Part shown: piece by piece, positions 1 to 11,364 of the stretch
How the letters are laid out: each line of letters begins with the position of its first letter
How positions within the stretch are numbered: the stretch's first letter is position 1
DNA from: Protula sp. h YS-2021
Taxonomy: Eukaryota > Annelida > Polychaeta > Sabellida > Serpulidae
Direction: 5' to 3'
DNA: 64,000 nucleotides
NCBI GenBank assembly: GCA_949752745.1
Contig: OX457027.1
Span: forward strand, 14,043,556-14,107,555
Made by a program: the position numbers and the translations under genes
Notes under the pieces: generated by a model
Told to the model about the DNA's origin: nothing
Database searches by the model: none
Seen by the model: only the letters and a program-made list of their open reading frames with translations

Positions 1-178
1 GACATATATCAATTTGTACAGGAAACATCACGGGCGAGTTATGTTAAGTGATGTGGGTGTGGGAGTTTTTTCCCGGAAGGAGTTGTGGCTTAGTTTATAA
101 AAAAACGATATGAAGAATTTTCGCACAGTTGTTTCTGGCGTGTTGGGAGTGGGGGCAGGTAGGGGGGAGGGTTGTAAA

Positions 179-367
179 CTAGCACTTCGGGGATCTGCCA
201 ATGAAAGTGGACAGCCACTTGCCTTCTAGATACGCCTTGTGTTCTGCCATCTCTTCGCGATAATCCGCACCGATGGTACCAAGTTTGTAGATGTAATTGA
301 TAGATTGCGTTGCGTCGGATGTCTTTGAGATATCTACCAATGTTCTCATGTATTTCACCGCATATTT
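179..367 (-). CDS. helical-protein gene, exon 10 (stop codon)
   Basis: Acceptor TTTTTTTCAATCAG. Reads KYAVKYMRTLVDISKTSDAT and ends FIGRSPKC before TAG. Residues 456-517. The 3' UTR probably runs to or past the left edge of the window; no polyadenylation site could be assigned. Confidence 0.85.
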   Translation of the reverse strand, partial: KYAVKYMRTLVDISKTSDATQSINYIYKLGTIGADYREEMAEHKAYLEGKWLSTFIGRSPKC

Positions 368-3300
368 CTGATTGAAAAAAACAACAACAATATAACAAGA
401 GTGTTTTCATTCGGCACCAGTATACACTGTTCCTAAATGCAGATTGTTAGGAACTACCACACGTCTGACCGCGTTCTCATCTGAAATTTTTTATGGGTTT
501 GAAACCCTTAGCAGTTATTCCAAGTATTCCCACAATTATAGCAGTTTCACAACATTTAACAACATTTTACAATATTTTAAACCGGTTTTGGTTTTGACGT
601 TTGGTTTTTATTCATAAAAAACAGAAAGAAACAGAAACATCAGACATGAAAAAATGAATTCATTTTAAAGAGATTAATCGAAAAAAATATAAAAGAGTAC
701 ATTTGACAAAATGGTAATTTGATCAATATTAATAATTTTGCAAATATATGGCCATCTATAAGGTACGAACGGAGAATTTTCATACACCCTCTAATCTCTG
801 CCAAGTGCAGAAAGAGGTGTGCACTAACACGATATTTTGCATTTTTCTCCAGCTGATTTCGCCGGATCTTGAAAGTCTGATTTGGTTTAGTTTATGACGT
901 CACAGGGCGATTGTAATATTTCTTCATGCACATCCCACCCCCTACCATCAACCTTTTCTCCCATCCCCCCAGGACTTGTGCGTACGTACTTTATGCATGG
1001 TCAGTAAAGAGCATTTTATACTCCAGTACGCGATCATCTTTATTGCTTTGGTACGTGGCAACAAAACTTCAGTATATACACACTTTTCCAAGTCCGGCCA
1101 GATGGCAGAGGACTTCCGTTCCCATGGACGACATGTTGGGATTCTTACGCATACACGTGATGATTGCGTCATCATGCGGCAGCAGGTCCACTTGTCGTGT
1201 AGCGGCCAGTGTTTGCAGACTCATCAGACCCACGGCATAGGTCTCCTCTATCAAGAGAGAATCCACTATCCTTCCTATCACTTCTTTGGAAAATTCCTAA
1301 ACACACATACAAAAAAAGAAACTAACAAAAAATACGAAATTTACTGTGGAACCCCGAAAATAGGATCCCTGACAGAACTGATTAATGTGGTAAAATTTCC
1401 GGTGTGATCCTATTTCTTCTTCCTATTTAAACTGGCATTTTGAAATCAGAACTCAGCTGCAGATCATGCAACGCTGCCACATGCCAGAGTCGATGTGAAG
1501 ATTCCACAGAAGAGAGGCAGACCCTATGCGGTAGTTGCGGATTCTAGAGGGGAGGTACGGGTTTCACAATATGGTGGTTGTGGATCCCAGAGGAGAGGTG
1601 CAGGTTTCACAGAAGACAGGCATATCCTACACGGTTGAAGAGAGGAAGAAAGCTGCGGGACCCCAAAAGGATAACATCTTATAGCAATAGTTTATGTCAA
1701 AACAAATGAATAAATAAACAATGAACCAATGGGTGAAAAACACACACACATACAAACAAAAAGTGAGAAACCCAAAACGAAAATATACCGTCTTTTGTAC
1801 TCTATATATTATTTCAACAATGGTTTCTAATGTGTGAAAATTTTTTCCAGCTTTTTCACAACTTCTTACAACTTTTTTTTATCTTGAACTTACTTGTGGG
1901 TAAATTTTTGCCATTTCCCAAATGAGAGTCAGCCCATTGCTCAGGACGTAGTTTTCTAGATTATCGAATACGGCGTTGGCTACTTCATCCACACGCTTTT
2001 CAAACGGCCCCGGATTGGCTTTGAAAGCTTCAAGAATCTGACCTAGAGCAGCAACACCTTCGTTAGTTTTGATGTGGTTGGGATATAATTACCTAGTAAA
2101 TTTTACGACGATATTTAATCAACGTTGGATATATGTAGCAGCCGACGTCGCATCAGCTTCGGGGTTCGACTCTATGGAAATCGAAACAATGTCTACCTGC
2201 CGACGTCAGATAGATACAGGATATGTATGAAATCAATTTTCATTAATATTTTTAAACAGAAGGAAAACTTCTGAATTTATTATATTGTACGTCTTCATTT
2301 TGGTCTGTTTTCGAAATGACATGTCATGGCTTTCATTTCAAAGGCTGAGGTTGTTGTTCGGTTGTGACCGACGTGTATTCAACGTTAATTTCTCGTCGTC
2401 TATATGACGTTGATTTTCCGATCTCTTGTTGGTTTGTAGAAAAAGGTTTATGAGACATAGAAGAAAGTTGGATTTTTGATGCGATCAAAAAACAACTTCT
2501 AGACAACTTTGTTTATCCAACATCTATCCAACGTTGTGTCAAAGACGTTGATAGACGTTGATGTATGGTCTCAACCAATCCCAAGGAAATTATAATCATA
2601 TTAATGTTTCGACTTGGTTGCATGGCCGCCTCTACCTCAAACCGGCGTTGATCCATGTTGGCATCACAAATCAAAAATAGATTTTTTAGCGATACAAATT
2701 TGTAGAAAAACCAATGCCCGAATGAGGAAGAGGTTTAAGCCTTAACCTATGTTGTGAATGCTGGCATTTTCCACAAACTCATCTATGACGTCACTCATGC
2801 GGTCCTTCATTAACTCGGCGATATTGCCGCCAAGCATACTGACAATGTTGTTGGCGTCTCGGGTCATGATTTCATCCTCGGATTCGCGTAACTTCAGCAC
2901 GGTTTCAAACATCGGTTTGATGATTTCAATTTCATCGCGGTGCTGTAAGAAGGAAAATACTGTTTTCAAATTTTAAAGGGATATTCACTTATTTGGACTT
3001 TTCGGCCAACATTTTTTGCTACTGGTCAATAACAGTGTCATTGTGACATTGTGACATAAGTTAACATATGTTATGTCACTTGGCTTTATTACGCTATCTT
3101 TTCACATTTGCGTGTCAACATGTCAGCAAGAAAAATTATTGCCTTGGAATGGACGAATCAGATTACAGTATTTGTCGAAGCCATGCATAAGCACAGCTGG
3201 CGTTTTGAAAAAAATGTGCAATGTGACAAACACAAATTGGATTTATGTGCAAAAAATAGTTCGAAACTTTTAATAAGATCAAAACTTCAATTCGTCAAGT

Positions 3301-6300
3301 GAAAAGAAAATGTTGCATTTTATTGTATTATTTGCTTTAAAGCGCGGAACTGAACCATTATGTTTTAATGATTTTTAGCTGTTCCATTGTTCTTGTGCAA
3401 CCGCCAAGGAGTTACCAGTGATTTCGCGGACCTCACCGGTCTACTGAATCCCCGTTGTTTTTTTGGAAAAGCCGCGAAGGAATGACTAAAATATGAATAT
3501 ATTTTCGTGTATCAAGTCGATGACTGAATGTTCCCTGACTTGTTTTTAGAAAATTGTTTACAAAGAAAAGGGGCACTGCCTACTCGCTGGATGTAGTCCT
3601 CCATGATTGTCTTGCACAGTTGGTGATTGACTGTGTTTTTCTCGGGATCGTCTGGATCGATCCATTCTCCTTCCGCGCAGTAGTTAAACACTTTAGTGAT
3701 GACGTCAACAATAGCAATAGCGGCACGGTTGTTCGCAGCACCACCACCCCTGAAAAACACCCAAGCAGAGGATCAGGCACCATCATTTTGGTAGAATCAA
3801 GCATCACTGCCCCTGCAAACACACCACCAGAGGATCAGGCACCATCATTTTGATAGGATCAAACATCACTTCCCCTGCAAACACACCCCCAGAGGATCAG
3901 GCACCATCATTTTGATAGGATCAAGCATCAATACCCCTGCAAATACACTACCAGAGGATCAAGCACCATCATTTGATAGGATCAATCATCACTGTCCCTG
4001 CAAACACACCACCAGAGGATCATGCACTATATTTTTGATAAGGTCAAGCAACAGCGCCCCTACAAACACAGTACCGGAGCGTCAAGCACCTCTGCCCCTG
4101 CATGTACAACACTGGACGATCAAACACCACTATTTCGACAGAATCAAACACCATCATTCAGGATCAAGCACAAATGTTATGATCAAGCATCACCATTTTG
4201 ATGATGGTGCACACGACTGATCAAAACACCACATTGCTGCAGCATTAATGGAATGCCATTTTCACATTTATTAGGCAATTATTGATATCAAGAATTAATT
4301 TTTGCTATCTGTAATTATATTTTTAGCTATCAAAAGATCAATTTTTGATAGCTTGATAGCTTTTGTATAAAAAGATATCTTTTCTATAGATTAAAATAAA
4401 TAAAGGACAAAGAAAAACACACAATATTTTATTGAACAATAACAGACTCTATATTGACTCCTTGTACTCTCTCACTTGCACACTTTTTTGGCATCATAAT
4501 TCTTAATCCCCAACACTAATCCTTACACCTCAAAGTTATTCCATGACAATTTATACTCAGGACTGCTGCTAAATCACAAACTATCTCACCAATCTACTGT
4601 CAAATTTAACCCAGCACTTGTATTTTACACCCAAATACCTCCCTAGTCTACTGTCAATTTCCGCGCAATCTCTTTCTGTGAAACAGAAGTTTGTACAAAG
4701 TTCAAACTTCATAATTAAACGCCCCAACCTAATGCAATGTCCAACACCCGTTAAAAGTTTTCTACTGTTTTGGATCCAGGGTTCCAAAGCTCTATATTAT
4801 TTTTCACTATTATTAATGAATCCAGGGTTCCAGAGCTCTATATTATTTTTCACTATTATTAATAGCGTAGAAATTGGCACAATGGTAGGGACATGTTGGC
4901 AAAATGGAAATTTGCAAAATGGAAATTGGCAAAGTGACCGTTGCCAAACTAGCATATACACAAAAAACACTATTGCTACTAATGCCGTGAGTTAAGCTTG
5001 AACAAAAACCTGCCTGGTTAACTTTTCACAGTTAAGAGAAAAACAAAGCAAAAAATTTAAAATCTTATGAAATAAATATATACATAAATATTGAATATAA
5101 AGTCCAAGTTTTCAGTAATTTAAAATAAATAATTGCAAAGGACTTACATTAAGCTTTGAAAAATATGTATCCAGAGTATGACGATGGCGTGGCCCAGATC
5201 TTCGCTGTAAGGCATTTCTGGATACTCCTGGACCACTTCGTATGTCCTCTCCATCACCGCCCGGATTCTATCCACGTGTTTCTGTATAAAATGCCATTTT
5301 CTACATTCTATTTATTTAATAGTGATATCAAAAATTAATTACGACAGCAAAAATTCATTTTGATCTATTTATGATACAAATTTATGATCTATTTGAATAC
5401 ATTTTAGATAAGTTCTTATATAAATAAATTTGTGCTCTAATAAAATATTTTTGTTATCAGTAAATATATTTTTAATCTAAAAATATGTCTTGATATATAA
5501 AATATTCAAAAATATATCAAAATTTTTTGATATAAAAATAATTCAAAGATATAAAAGATTGATTTTTAGATATAAATTTTAATTCCGGATACCAAATATG
5601 AAATATTTATCTAGATCTCACTTATGAGCTCAATAATTTATATTATTTCTGAATCATATCAAACATTTAATCCGAATCTCCAAAATTTAATTTAAATTTT
5701 TTTTTTTAAGTTTGCGCTTTTATGAGATTTGAAATCAAGGTTGTAATTTCTTTTCATCTCAAAAATGAAATGTATGGTGGTCGCGAACGTTGCCGGCGGA
5801 GCCTCCCGTACATACGCACCGGCCAGGGAACGAATTCCGACGAGACCACGATGCAACAGATCAATCGATTCTCCGTATCACTCAAACCATGGGTTATTAT
5901 TTCATAAAATCGTTCCGCATACTGCTTGGACATCTGGATTGCCCTAAAAATAAATCCATTATATTAAAACAGGAAAAAGCAGCATTTTAATAACCGCTAT
6001 AATGCCATAGTAATGCGATATAACAACATAATAATAGATTGGTGACTATGGGAAATTTTAATACTAGTTTGAATACTATGGGTAAAAATGTTTAGAGATT
6101 TTTTCTTTGAGAAAGATGCGGTGTTTGTAGGAATAGAACTGAGTTTTAAATTCGCATATGCAAGAATAAAAACAAAGAAGAAATCGTACTAAACGTAAAC
6201 TTATGCAAATAAAATCCCAGTATTTTACAACATCAAAATCTGAGCCTGCAGGCAGTTATGACGTGGTAGGTGGCAGTTGTGATGTGGTAGGTGGCAGTTA

Positions 6301-8571
6301 TGACGTTGTAGGTGACAGTTATGACGTAGTAGGTGGCAGTTATGACGTGTTAGGTGGTGAATATGACGCGGTAGATGACAGATATGACGTGTTTGGTGGT
6401 AGTTATGACATGGTAGGGACAGTTATGACGTAGTAGGTGGCAGGTATAACATGGCAGGTGGCAGTTATAACGTGGTAGGTGGTACTTATGGAAACAACCG
6501 AGCGATTTTTGGGAATGTAATTAACCACATGTCACGTGCTGTAATAAATGACGCGCGCACGTACTTATTACGTACAGTAACACCCACCCCATCCCTCCCC
6601 CACCTTTTCCCCACCCCTTACTTGGACTGGTACCACCGCCGGCATTCACACTGCTATTGGACACTCGGGATTCTCTCACCACATGAGGCTAACATGTCCG
6701 ATGGGGTTGGTGGAGGGGTGGGTTGGGTGGGTATATGGTTTTACAAGAGATCACACATTTTAAGCGCAGGCCAAGGAGGCCCAAGTTAGTACCCCAGACA
6801 AGTTCTCAGCTTTATTTAGGGAAGTTGAGTCGTTTCACTTACTTGAGCAGTACTATCATCTTATCCACAGTGTCGCGGTAGTCCCAAGATCGCCAGAAGC
6901 CAGGCTTCTCTGATGCAGGCTTCTGACCTCCTTGTATGAGCGAGCCAAAGAACTTGTCAAAGATCCCAGGGTGCTTCTGTATAAATGCACAAGCAATACC
7001 GCATAAATATTAACCATTTAAAATCCTGATGACTTTGGCTCTGCCAAATTGTTTCATTTTGTTGTCAATTAAACACTTTTTAAAAGCAACGCCACTCTTT
7101 GTCATTTTGAGACCAAATTCACCCAGTAAGGTTTGTGTAATGTTTGGAAGGGGGAGGGGACGCATCCGTTACTTGCAGCAAACACAGTGGTGTTGGACAA
7201 TACCGCATAGTTGAAAGTCATAACAAAAACTTCCTTCTAAAGTTGTAAGTACATCGGGAAAATATTAATGTTGCATCGTTGTCTAGACAACGACAGCCAT
7301 AGTCTGGTCATTTCTTCGTCACAGTAATGCAGGATATACTTATGGTCGAATTCCATTGGTACTTTTTAAAAATAAGTTGAAAAAAACTTGCTCGTTCTTG
7401 AAAATATCCCAATCCTCATTTTTGTCTGTTCTCAAAGTGATCTGTTTATTGTAATCATTCCCGGTATGCGATAACACATGAAGGTTGTTTTTGTTGTGAG
7501 TTCGACGTCTACCCATAGCCGATTTTGCGTCGTCTACTCAACGTTGCTTCAAAGACGTTGGTTAGACGCCGAAGAAACCTACTAATTGGTTGTGACCAAA
7601 AGCGAGATCCAAACATTGTTGTTTATTTAACGTTTATTCAACGTTGTGTGAAAGACGTTGTTAAGATATTGATATCACAAACCAATTACAACCAGAGGTA
7701 ATGTTCGACGTTGGATCGACGTTGGAATGTTTACCACTGACTTACACAATATAAAGAGGTTGAGATTTCGGACATATTTCACTGTTATTTCGCTTTTATT
7801 TAAAAAATATCCTCAACTATAAAAACATGCATTGATGAGCACCAAATCTGTGGTAGCACCAAAAAGCGGAAAATATTTTCCCTTTTCTGAAATTAATCTT
7901 AGTTCCACATTGTATGTTTAAGACATACAGGCTTCGAGTGGTTTCTTTACGGTGTCACGACAAATAAAGACGTCACTGTATTGAACTAACCTTCCATTGA
8001 ATTAGCTTCCTCTTGGAGAAAGTGGTTTCGGCAAATTTCAGGATGTCGTCATTTCCGCATTCAACGCAGGCGATAATTAAGTCCTGTACTTCCTGCCATT
8101 GATCGTCACTATTTTGTACAAATACAATAAAAATTTTAACTTGTGTTCACATTACAATAATTTTAGAAATACTCAGTTTAAATATCTCACCTTAATTAAC
8201 AACGCCTGTGATGTTCATTTGCCCTGTCCCGCTTCCCCTCCCCTCCTGCCTCCGATCCAAAAATATCACAGGGCATCAATCATTTTACGCACAGATATAG
8301 ATCCCGTCTGTCCTATCCTACCTCCTCCCCCCCCCCCACCGCCCCCTTACCACAACCCTCAATTTATACGTGATATATCCATGACCCATCCGGTGTTTCC
8401 ACTCCTAAAGAACCAGGTTTTATTGAACCGTCAGAAATCAAAATAATAAACTTACTTGACCGCTTCCAGCGTATTCTCAAATTCCCTCCAGTGTTTCTTT
8501 GTTACCGTTTTCACATTTTCTTCCGTTTCAATCGCCCGTATATCTTTAATCAAATCTTTGAGTTGTGACAT
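179..8571 (-). CDS. ten-exon gene for a 517-residue helical (ARM/HEAT-like) protein, family not recognised
   Basis: Coding exons on the minus strand, in transcript order: 8456-8571, 7991-8108, 6843-6976, 5820-5943, 5148-5281, 3584-3749, 2747-2942, 1894-2057, 1084-1296, 179-367. Every junction is GT/AG and the phases fit throughout, giving 517 residues and a TAG stop. The ATG at 8571 is the only start I see, and the protein begins MSQLKDLIKDI. No signal peptide or membrane segment is evident. The sequence is charged and amphipathic, with helix-turn-helix periodicity. Residues about 330-480 (VAALGQILEAF, LTLIWEMAKIYPQ, AVGLMSLQTLAATRQVDLLP) read like ARM/HEAT repeats, so a cytosolic scaffold-type role is inferred. 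I cannot name the family and assign no biochemical function. Introns carry a 62-bp minisatellite (3.75-4.2 kb), a 21-bp minisatellite (6.2-6.5 kb) and GACGTTG-rich repeats. The gene structure is well supported; the function is unknown. Confidence 0.85.
1084..1296 (-). CDS. helical-protein gene, exon 9
   Basis: Acceptor GTGTGTTTAG, donor GTGTGT. A clean 71-codon exon in phase 0. Reads EFSKEVIGRIVDSLLIEETY and ends EVLCHLAGLGK. Confidence 0.85.
1894..2057 (-). CDS. helical-protein gene, exon 8
   Basis: Donor GTAAGT. Two in-frame acceptors are possible: CGAAG at 2058 (used here, adding VAALG) or CTCTAG at 2043. Both keep phase, so a five-residue alternative is possible. Reads QILEAFKANPGPFEKRVDEV and ends WEMAKIYPQ. 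This is the most HEAT-like segment of the protein. Confidence 0.82.
2095..2620. repeat. GACGTTG/CAACGTTG-rich dispersed repeat, copy 1
   Basis: In the exon 7-8 intron. The palindromic words CAACGTTG, GACGTTG and CCGACGTC recur about ten times, together with phrases such as GTGTCAAAGACGTTG that reappear near 7.65 kb. It resembles a decayed MITE-like element. I saw no convincing terminal repeats. Confidence 0.5.
2747..2942 (-). CDS. helical-protein gene, exon 7
   Basis: Acceptor TTCTTACAG, donor GTTAAG. Reads HRDEIEIIKPMFETVLKLRE and ends VENASIHNIG, leaving phase 1. Residues 265-329. Amphipathic helices with no cysteines. Confidence 0.85.
3584..3749 (-). CDS. helical-protein gene, exon 6
   Basis: Acceptor GTGTTTTTCAG, donor GTAGGC. 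Reads MGGGAANNRAAIAIVDVI, then an acidic loop (EGEWIDPDDPEK), and ends TIMEDYIQR in phase 0. Its acceptor forms the first, diverged unit of the adjacent 62-bp minisatellite. Confidence 0.85.
3740..4215 (+). repeat. 62-bp minisatellite abutting exon 6
   Basis: The landmark AGAGGATCAGG recurs at 3767, 3829, 3891, 3953 and 4014, a 61-62 bp spacing. The array then decays through about two more units. The word CCCCTGCAAACACA in each unit aligns with CCCCTGAAAAACAC, which is the exon 6 splice acceptor on the minus strand. Confidence 0.85.
4251..4400. repeat. fragment of the GATATCAA-rich AT element family
   Basis: Begins GGAATGCCATTTTCACATTT and continues TTGATATCAAGAATTAATTT. The same terminus occurs inverted at 35.4 kb and, diverged, at 43.08 kb. 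This copy looks truncated at its right end. Confidence 0.55.
4773..4864 (+). repeat. 46-bp direct duplication
   Basis: Two adjacent, nearly identical 46-bp copies containing TCCAGGGTTCC and TATTATTTTTCACTATTATT. Confidence 0.85.
5148..5281 (-). CDS. helical-protein gene, exon 5
   Basis: Acceptor TTTTATACAG, donor GTAAGT. Reads KHVDRIRAVMERTYEVVQEY and ends with a hydrophobic helix (AIVILWIHIFQSL), leaving phase 2. Residues 165-208. Confidence 0.85.
5300..5720. other. AT-rich intronic DNA related to the GATATCAA family
   Basis: Non-coding intron between exons 4 and 5, full of ATATCAAAAAT and GATATAAA words like those at 35 and 43 kb. No ORF or boundary is recognisable. Confidence 0.45.
5820..5943 (-). 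CDS. helical-protein gene, exon 4
   Basis: Acceptor ATTTTTAG. Reads AIQMSKQYAERFYEIITHG and ends SSEFVPWP. Two donors overlap at the 3' end. GTGCGT at 5819 gives phase 0 and joins exon 5 in frame; the stronger-looking GTATGT four bases downstream would break the frame. I therefore chose GTGCGT. Confidence 0.8.
6243..6490 (+). repeat. 21-bp minisatellite in the exon 3-4 intron
   Basis: About eleven units built around GGCAGTTATGACGTGGTAGG. Because 21 is divisible by three, the plus strand reads as a heptad GGSYDVV over most of the array. It lies inside an intron on the opposite strand of the gene, so I do not treat it as coding. Confidence 0.85.
6843..6976 (-). CDS. helical-protein gene, exon 3
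   Basis: Acceptor TTTATACAG, donor GTAAGT. Reads KHPGIFDKFFGSLIQGG and ends DKMIVLLK, leaving phase 2. Residues 79-122. It contains a Trp/Gly/Pro-rich loop (KPGFWRSWDYRD) unlike the surrounding helices. Confidence 0.85.
7255..7745. repeat. GACGTTG-rich dispersed repeat, copy 2
   Basis: In the exon 2-3 intron. Shares the words CAACGTTG, AAAGACGTTG and GACGTTGGATCGACG with copy 1. Probably the same degenerate element family. Confidence 0.5.
7991..8108 (-). CDS. helical-protein gene, exon 2
   Basis: Acceptor ...ACAAAATAG, donor GTTAGT. Completes an Asn codon from exon 1, then reads DDQWQEVQDLIIACVECGND and ends KLIQWK in phase 0. Residues 39-78. Confidence 0.85.
8456..8571 (-). CDS. helical-protein gene, exon 1 (start codon)
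   Basis: Starts at the ATG after CACAGCT and encodes residues 1-38, ending EFENTLEAVK with the last codon split after two bases. The donor GTAAGT is perfect. The 5' UTR and promoter could not be delimited. Confidence 0.8.
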
Positions 8572-9425
8572 AGCTGTGATTTAATATTTATATGCTCAAA
8601 TTTACCTTTATACCACATAAAATATCTCAATTTAAATCCCTCATAACTGATGTATGTATGTATTATTCAAATATTTGGATTTTTCCATGGCTTTACAATA
8701 TCACACGACTACATGTGTCAAGATTAATCAATAGCGAACATGGATCTCTATAATAAGCTGTAGGGGTTTTATTTGTTAGCTGTCCTTGACCTGAAAGGGA
8801 CTTACAACTGTTGATCTCCAGTGGCCGTATTCGCAAAACTTAACTGTACAGTGAACTGATTCCTTTAACTGCTCATTTAGCAAACAGAACTTTTAAAAGT
8901 TAATTCATAAATGTCACTTTTATATTGAAACAAATTCTTGTAAAAGGTATCTGCTTAATTTAGTTAAATCAGCTGCTTTCGCCTGTGTAGTGTACAGTTT
9001 ACTGCAGAGTTAACTTTTGTGAATACCGAGGTTGATGGCTAGTGGGCGGGATCAATATGGGCCGGGGGATCTCTTGATGTAATGAATGGCAGCAACTAAT
9101 GTGGTATTATATGATAACAATTCCTTATGTCAAGGTGTATCTTAGGAATTATCTTAGAAGTAAATTCTCATGAAAACACTCCCATACCATATTCTTCCAC
9201 GGTGCTGTATATTAATATTTCACAGTATGGTTAGGGTCGGTATGTAAATATGTTCAGCAAAACATGCTTAAATCTAAAAATAACATTGACGTAGTGTCAC
9301 GGCACAGCATACTGCAGTTCTGGTATATATCGTGTGGCGTGATCGATCTCCTTGGGTAAATATATTGAACAGCAATTGCCTCTCTGTATTAGTTATCATT
9401 CACTTTAGATACAGATACTAAAAGG
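8572..9425. other. upstream flank of gene 1
   Basis: About 850 bp without a recognisable gene. It should contain the promoter and any 5' UTR of the minus-strand gene starting at 8571, but I see no convincing TATA box, initiator or upstream exon. Confidence 0.4.
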
Positions 9426-9429
9426 CCAC

Positions 9430-10548
9430 AAAGGCCACCCGGCTCGCAAACAGGACCCCACAAACAAGACCTCATCAACAGGACCGCAGGAACAAGACCA
9501 CACAAAGAGGACAGCACAAAGAAGACCGCACAGACAGGACCGCAAAAGCAAGACCACACAAACAGGACCGCACAAACAGGACTGAACAGACAGGAACAGA
9601 AGAACAAGACACATAAACAGGACCGCATGAACGAAACCACACAAACAGAACCGCACTAGCAAGACCACACAAACAGGACCGCACAAACAGGACTGCACAG
9701 ACAGGACCGCAAAAGCAAGACCCCACAATTAGGACCACACAAACAGGACTGAACAGATAGGAACGCAAGAACAAGACCACACGAACAAGACCTCACTAGC
9801 AGCACCGCATGAACAAGATCACACAAAGAGGACCGCACAGACAGGACCGCATGAACAAGACCACACAAACAGGACCGCACAAACAGGACTGAACAGACAG
9901 GAACGCAAGAACAAGACCGCACGAACAAGGCCACACAAACAGGACCGCACGAACAAAACCACACAAACAGAACCGCACGAATACGATCACACAAAGAGGA
10001 CCGCATAGACAGGACCGCATGAACAAGACCACACAAACAAGACCGCACAAGCAGGACTGCACAGACAGGAACGCAAGAACAAGACTACACAAACAGGACC
10101 GCATGAACAAAATCACACAAAGAGGACGGCAAACAAGACCTCACCGACAGAACCGCATGAACAAGATCACACAAAGAGAACCGCAGAAAGAGGACCGCAC
10201 AGACAGGTCCGCAAAAACAAGACCACACAAACAGGACCGCACGAACAAAACCACAGAAACAAGACCGCAAACAAGACCTCACCAACAGGACCGCATGAAC
10301 AAGATCACACAAACAGGACCGCACAGACAGAACCTCACGAAAAAGACCACACAAACAAGACCGCACAAACAGGACTGAACAGACAGGAACACAAGAACAA
10401 GACCGCACGAACAAAACCACGCAAACAGGACCGAGTGAACAAGACCTTACAAATAGAACCGCACGAACAAGATTACACAAACGGGACCACACAAAGAGGA
10501 ACACACAAACAAGACCCCACAAACAGGACTGCACAGACAGGAACGCAA
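9430..10548 (+). repeat. 14-bp minisatellite, about 1.1 kb
   Basis: Roughly eighty degenerate 14-bp units of the form AGGACCGCACAAAC or AAGACCACACAAAC. No stop codon occurs in any minus-strand frame of the consensus, so the array yields overlapping Cys/Val/Leu-rich reading frames with a 14-residue period. These are a product of the repeat, not genes. Confidence 0.9.
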
Positions 10549-11084
10549 GTAGTTGTAGTTGTAGTAATAGACGTAAATGTAGTTGTAGTACCATTATAAT
10601 ATACCTGTCGGTGGAGTCTAAGGGACCCTTTGGGCCTTAGTAACGTTACATAAGAGGTTCGTTAGTGAACTGGACTTTTTCGGTTACGGTCAAGGTCAGA
10701 AACCGGAGGTTGATTATTATCTCGAACAGGGTCAGAGATTTTGAGCTATTCTTCACCCTTAGGCCTTAACAACGTTACAGAAAAAGTACCTCGGTGATCT
10801 TGACCTTCTCGGTCAGAAACTGGAAGTTGACCGTTATCTCGAAAAAGGTTAGAAATGGAGCGATGTTGAGCTCATTTTCGACCGTTTCGACACAAAACGT
10901 GTACTGGGTGACTTTGTCCTTCTGGGTCCTAATGTAACACAAACATTTTCTTTTGTGGTTTCTGGAAGTGGATCATTCCGCTGTGTGGCGGAATGTGGTT
11001 TAATTTATCCTTTAGACTCCACCGACAGGCATATTATAATGGTGCTACAACTACACTTACGTCTGTTACTACAACCACTATTAC
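10549..11084. mobile_element. foldback element with about 72-bp inverted termini
   Basis: The left arm (10549-10621) ends ATACCTGTCGGTGGAGTCTA. The right arm (11012-11084) begins with its reverse complement, TTTAGACTCCACCGACAGGC. Homology continues outward through the TGTAGTTGTAGTA words. The interior (about 10622-10990) is a diverged reverse-complement copy of the 139-bp repeat found at 24.9-25.6 kb. No transposase is present, so it is non-autonomous. Confidence 0.75.
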
Positions 11085-11146
11085 CACTACAACTATTTCT
11101 TCCACTGCTCCCACAACTACTGCTATTATAAGCACTAACAACAACA

Positions 11147-11310
<164 letters not shown>

Positions 11311-11364
11311 AATAACAATAAAAAATACCAATAATGATTTTTTGGATAATGATGATATAACCAA

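Noticed and set aside
3740..4215. CRISPR-like repeat/spacer array
   Set aside because: Whole units repeat without unique spacers, and the window is eukaryotic.
5765..5900. Possible frameshift in exon 4 of gene 1 (another minus frame reads IRSLAGAYVREAPPATF)
   Set aside because: The annotated frame with donor GTGCGT joins both neighbouring exons in phase, so no frameshift is needed.
6203..6433. Gly/Tyr/Asp repeat protein on the plus strand
   Set aside because: Lies in an intron of a well-supported minus-strand gene and is the translation of a 21-bp minisatellite.
10085..10594. Cys/Val/Leu-rich 169-codon ORF resembling a membrane protein
   Set aside because: Comes from the 14-bp array; several overlapping frames show the same composition.
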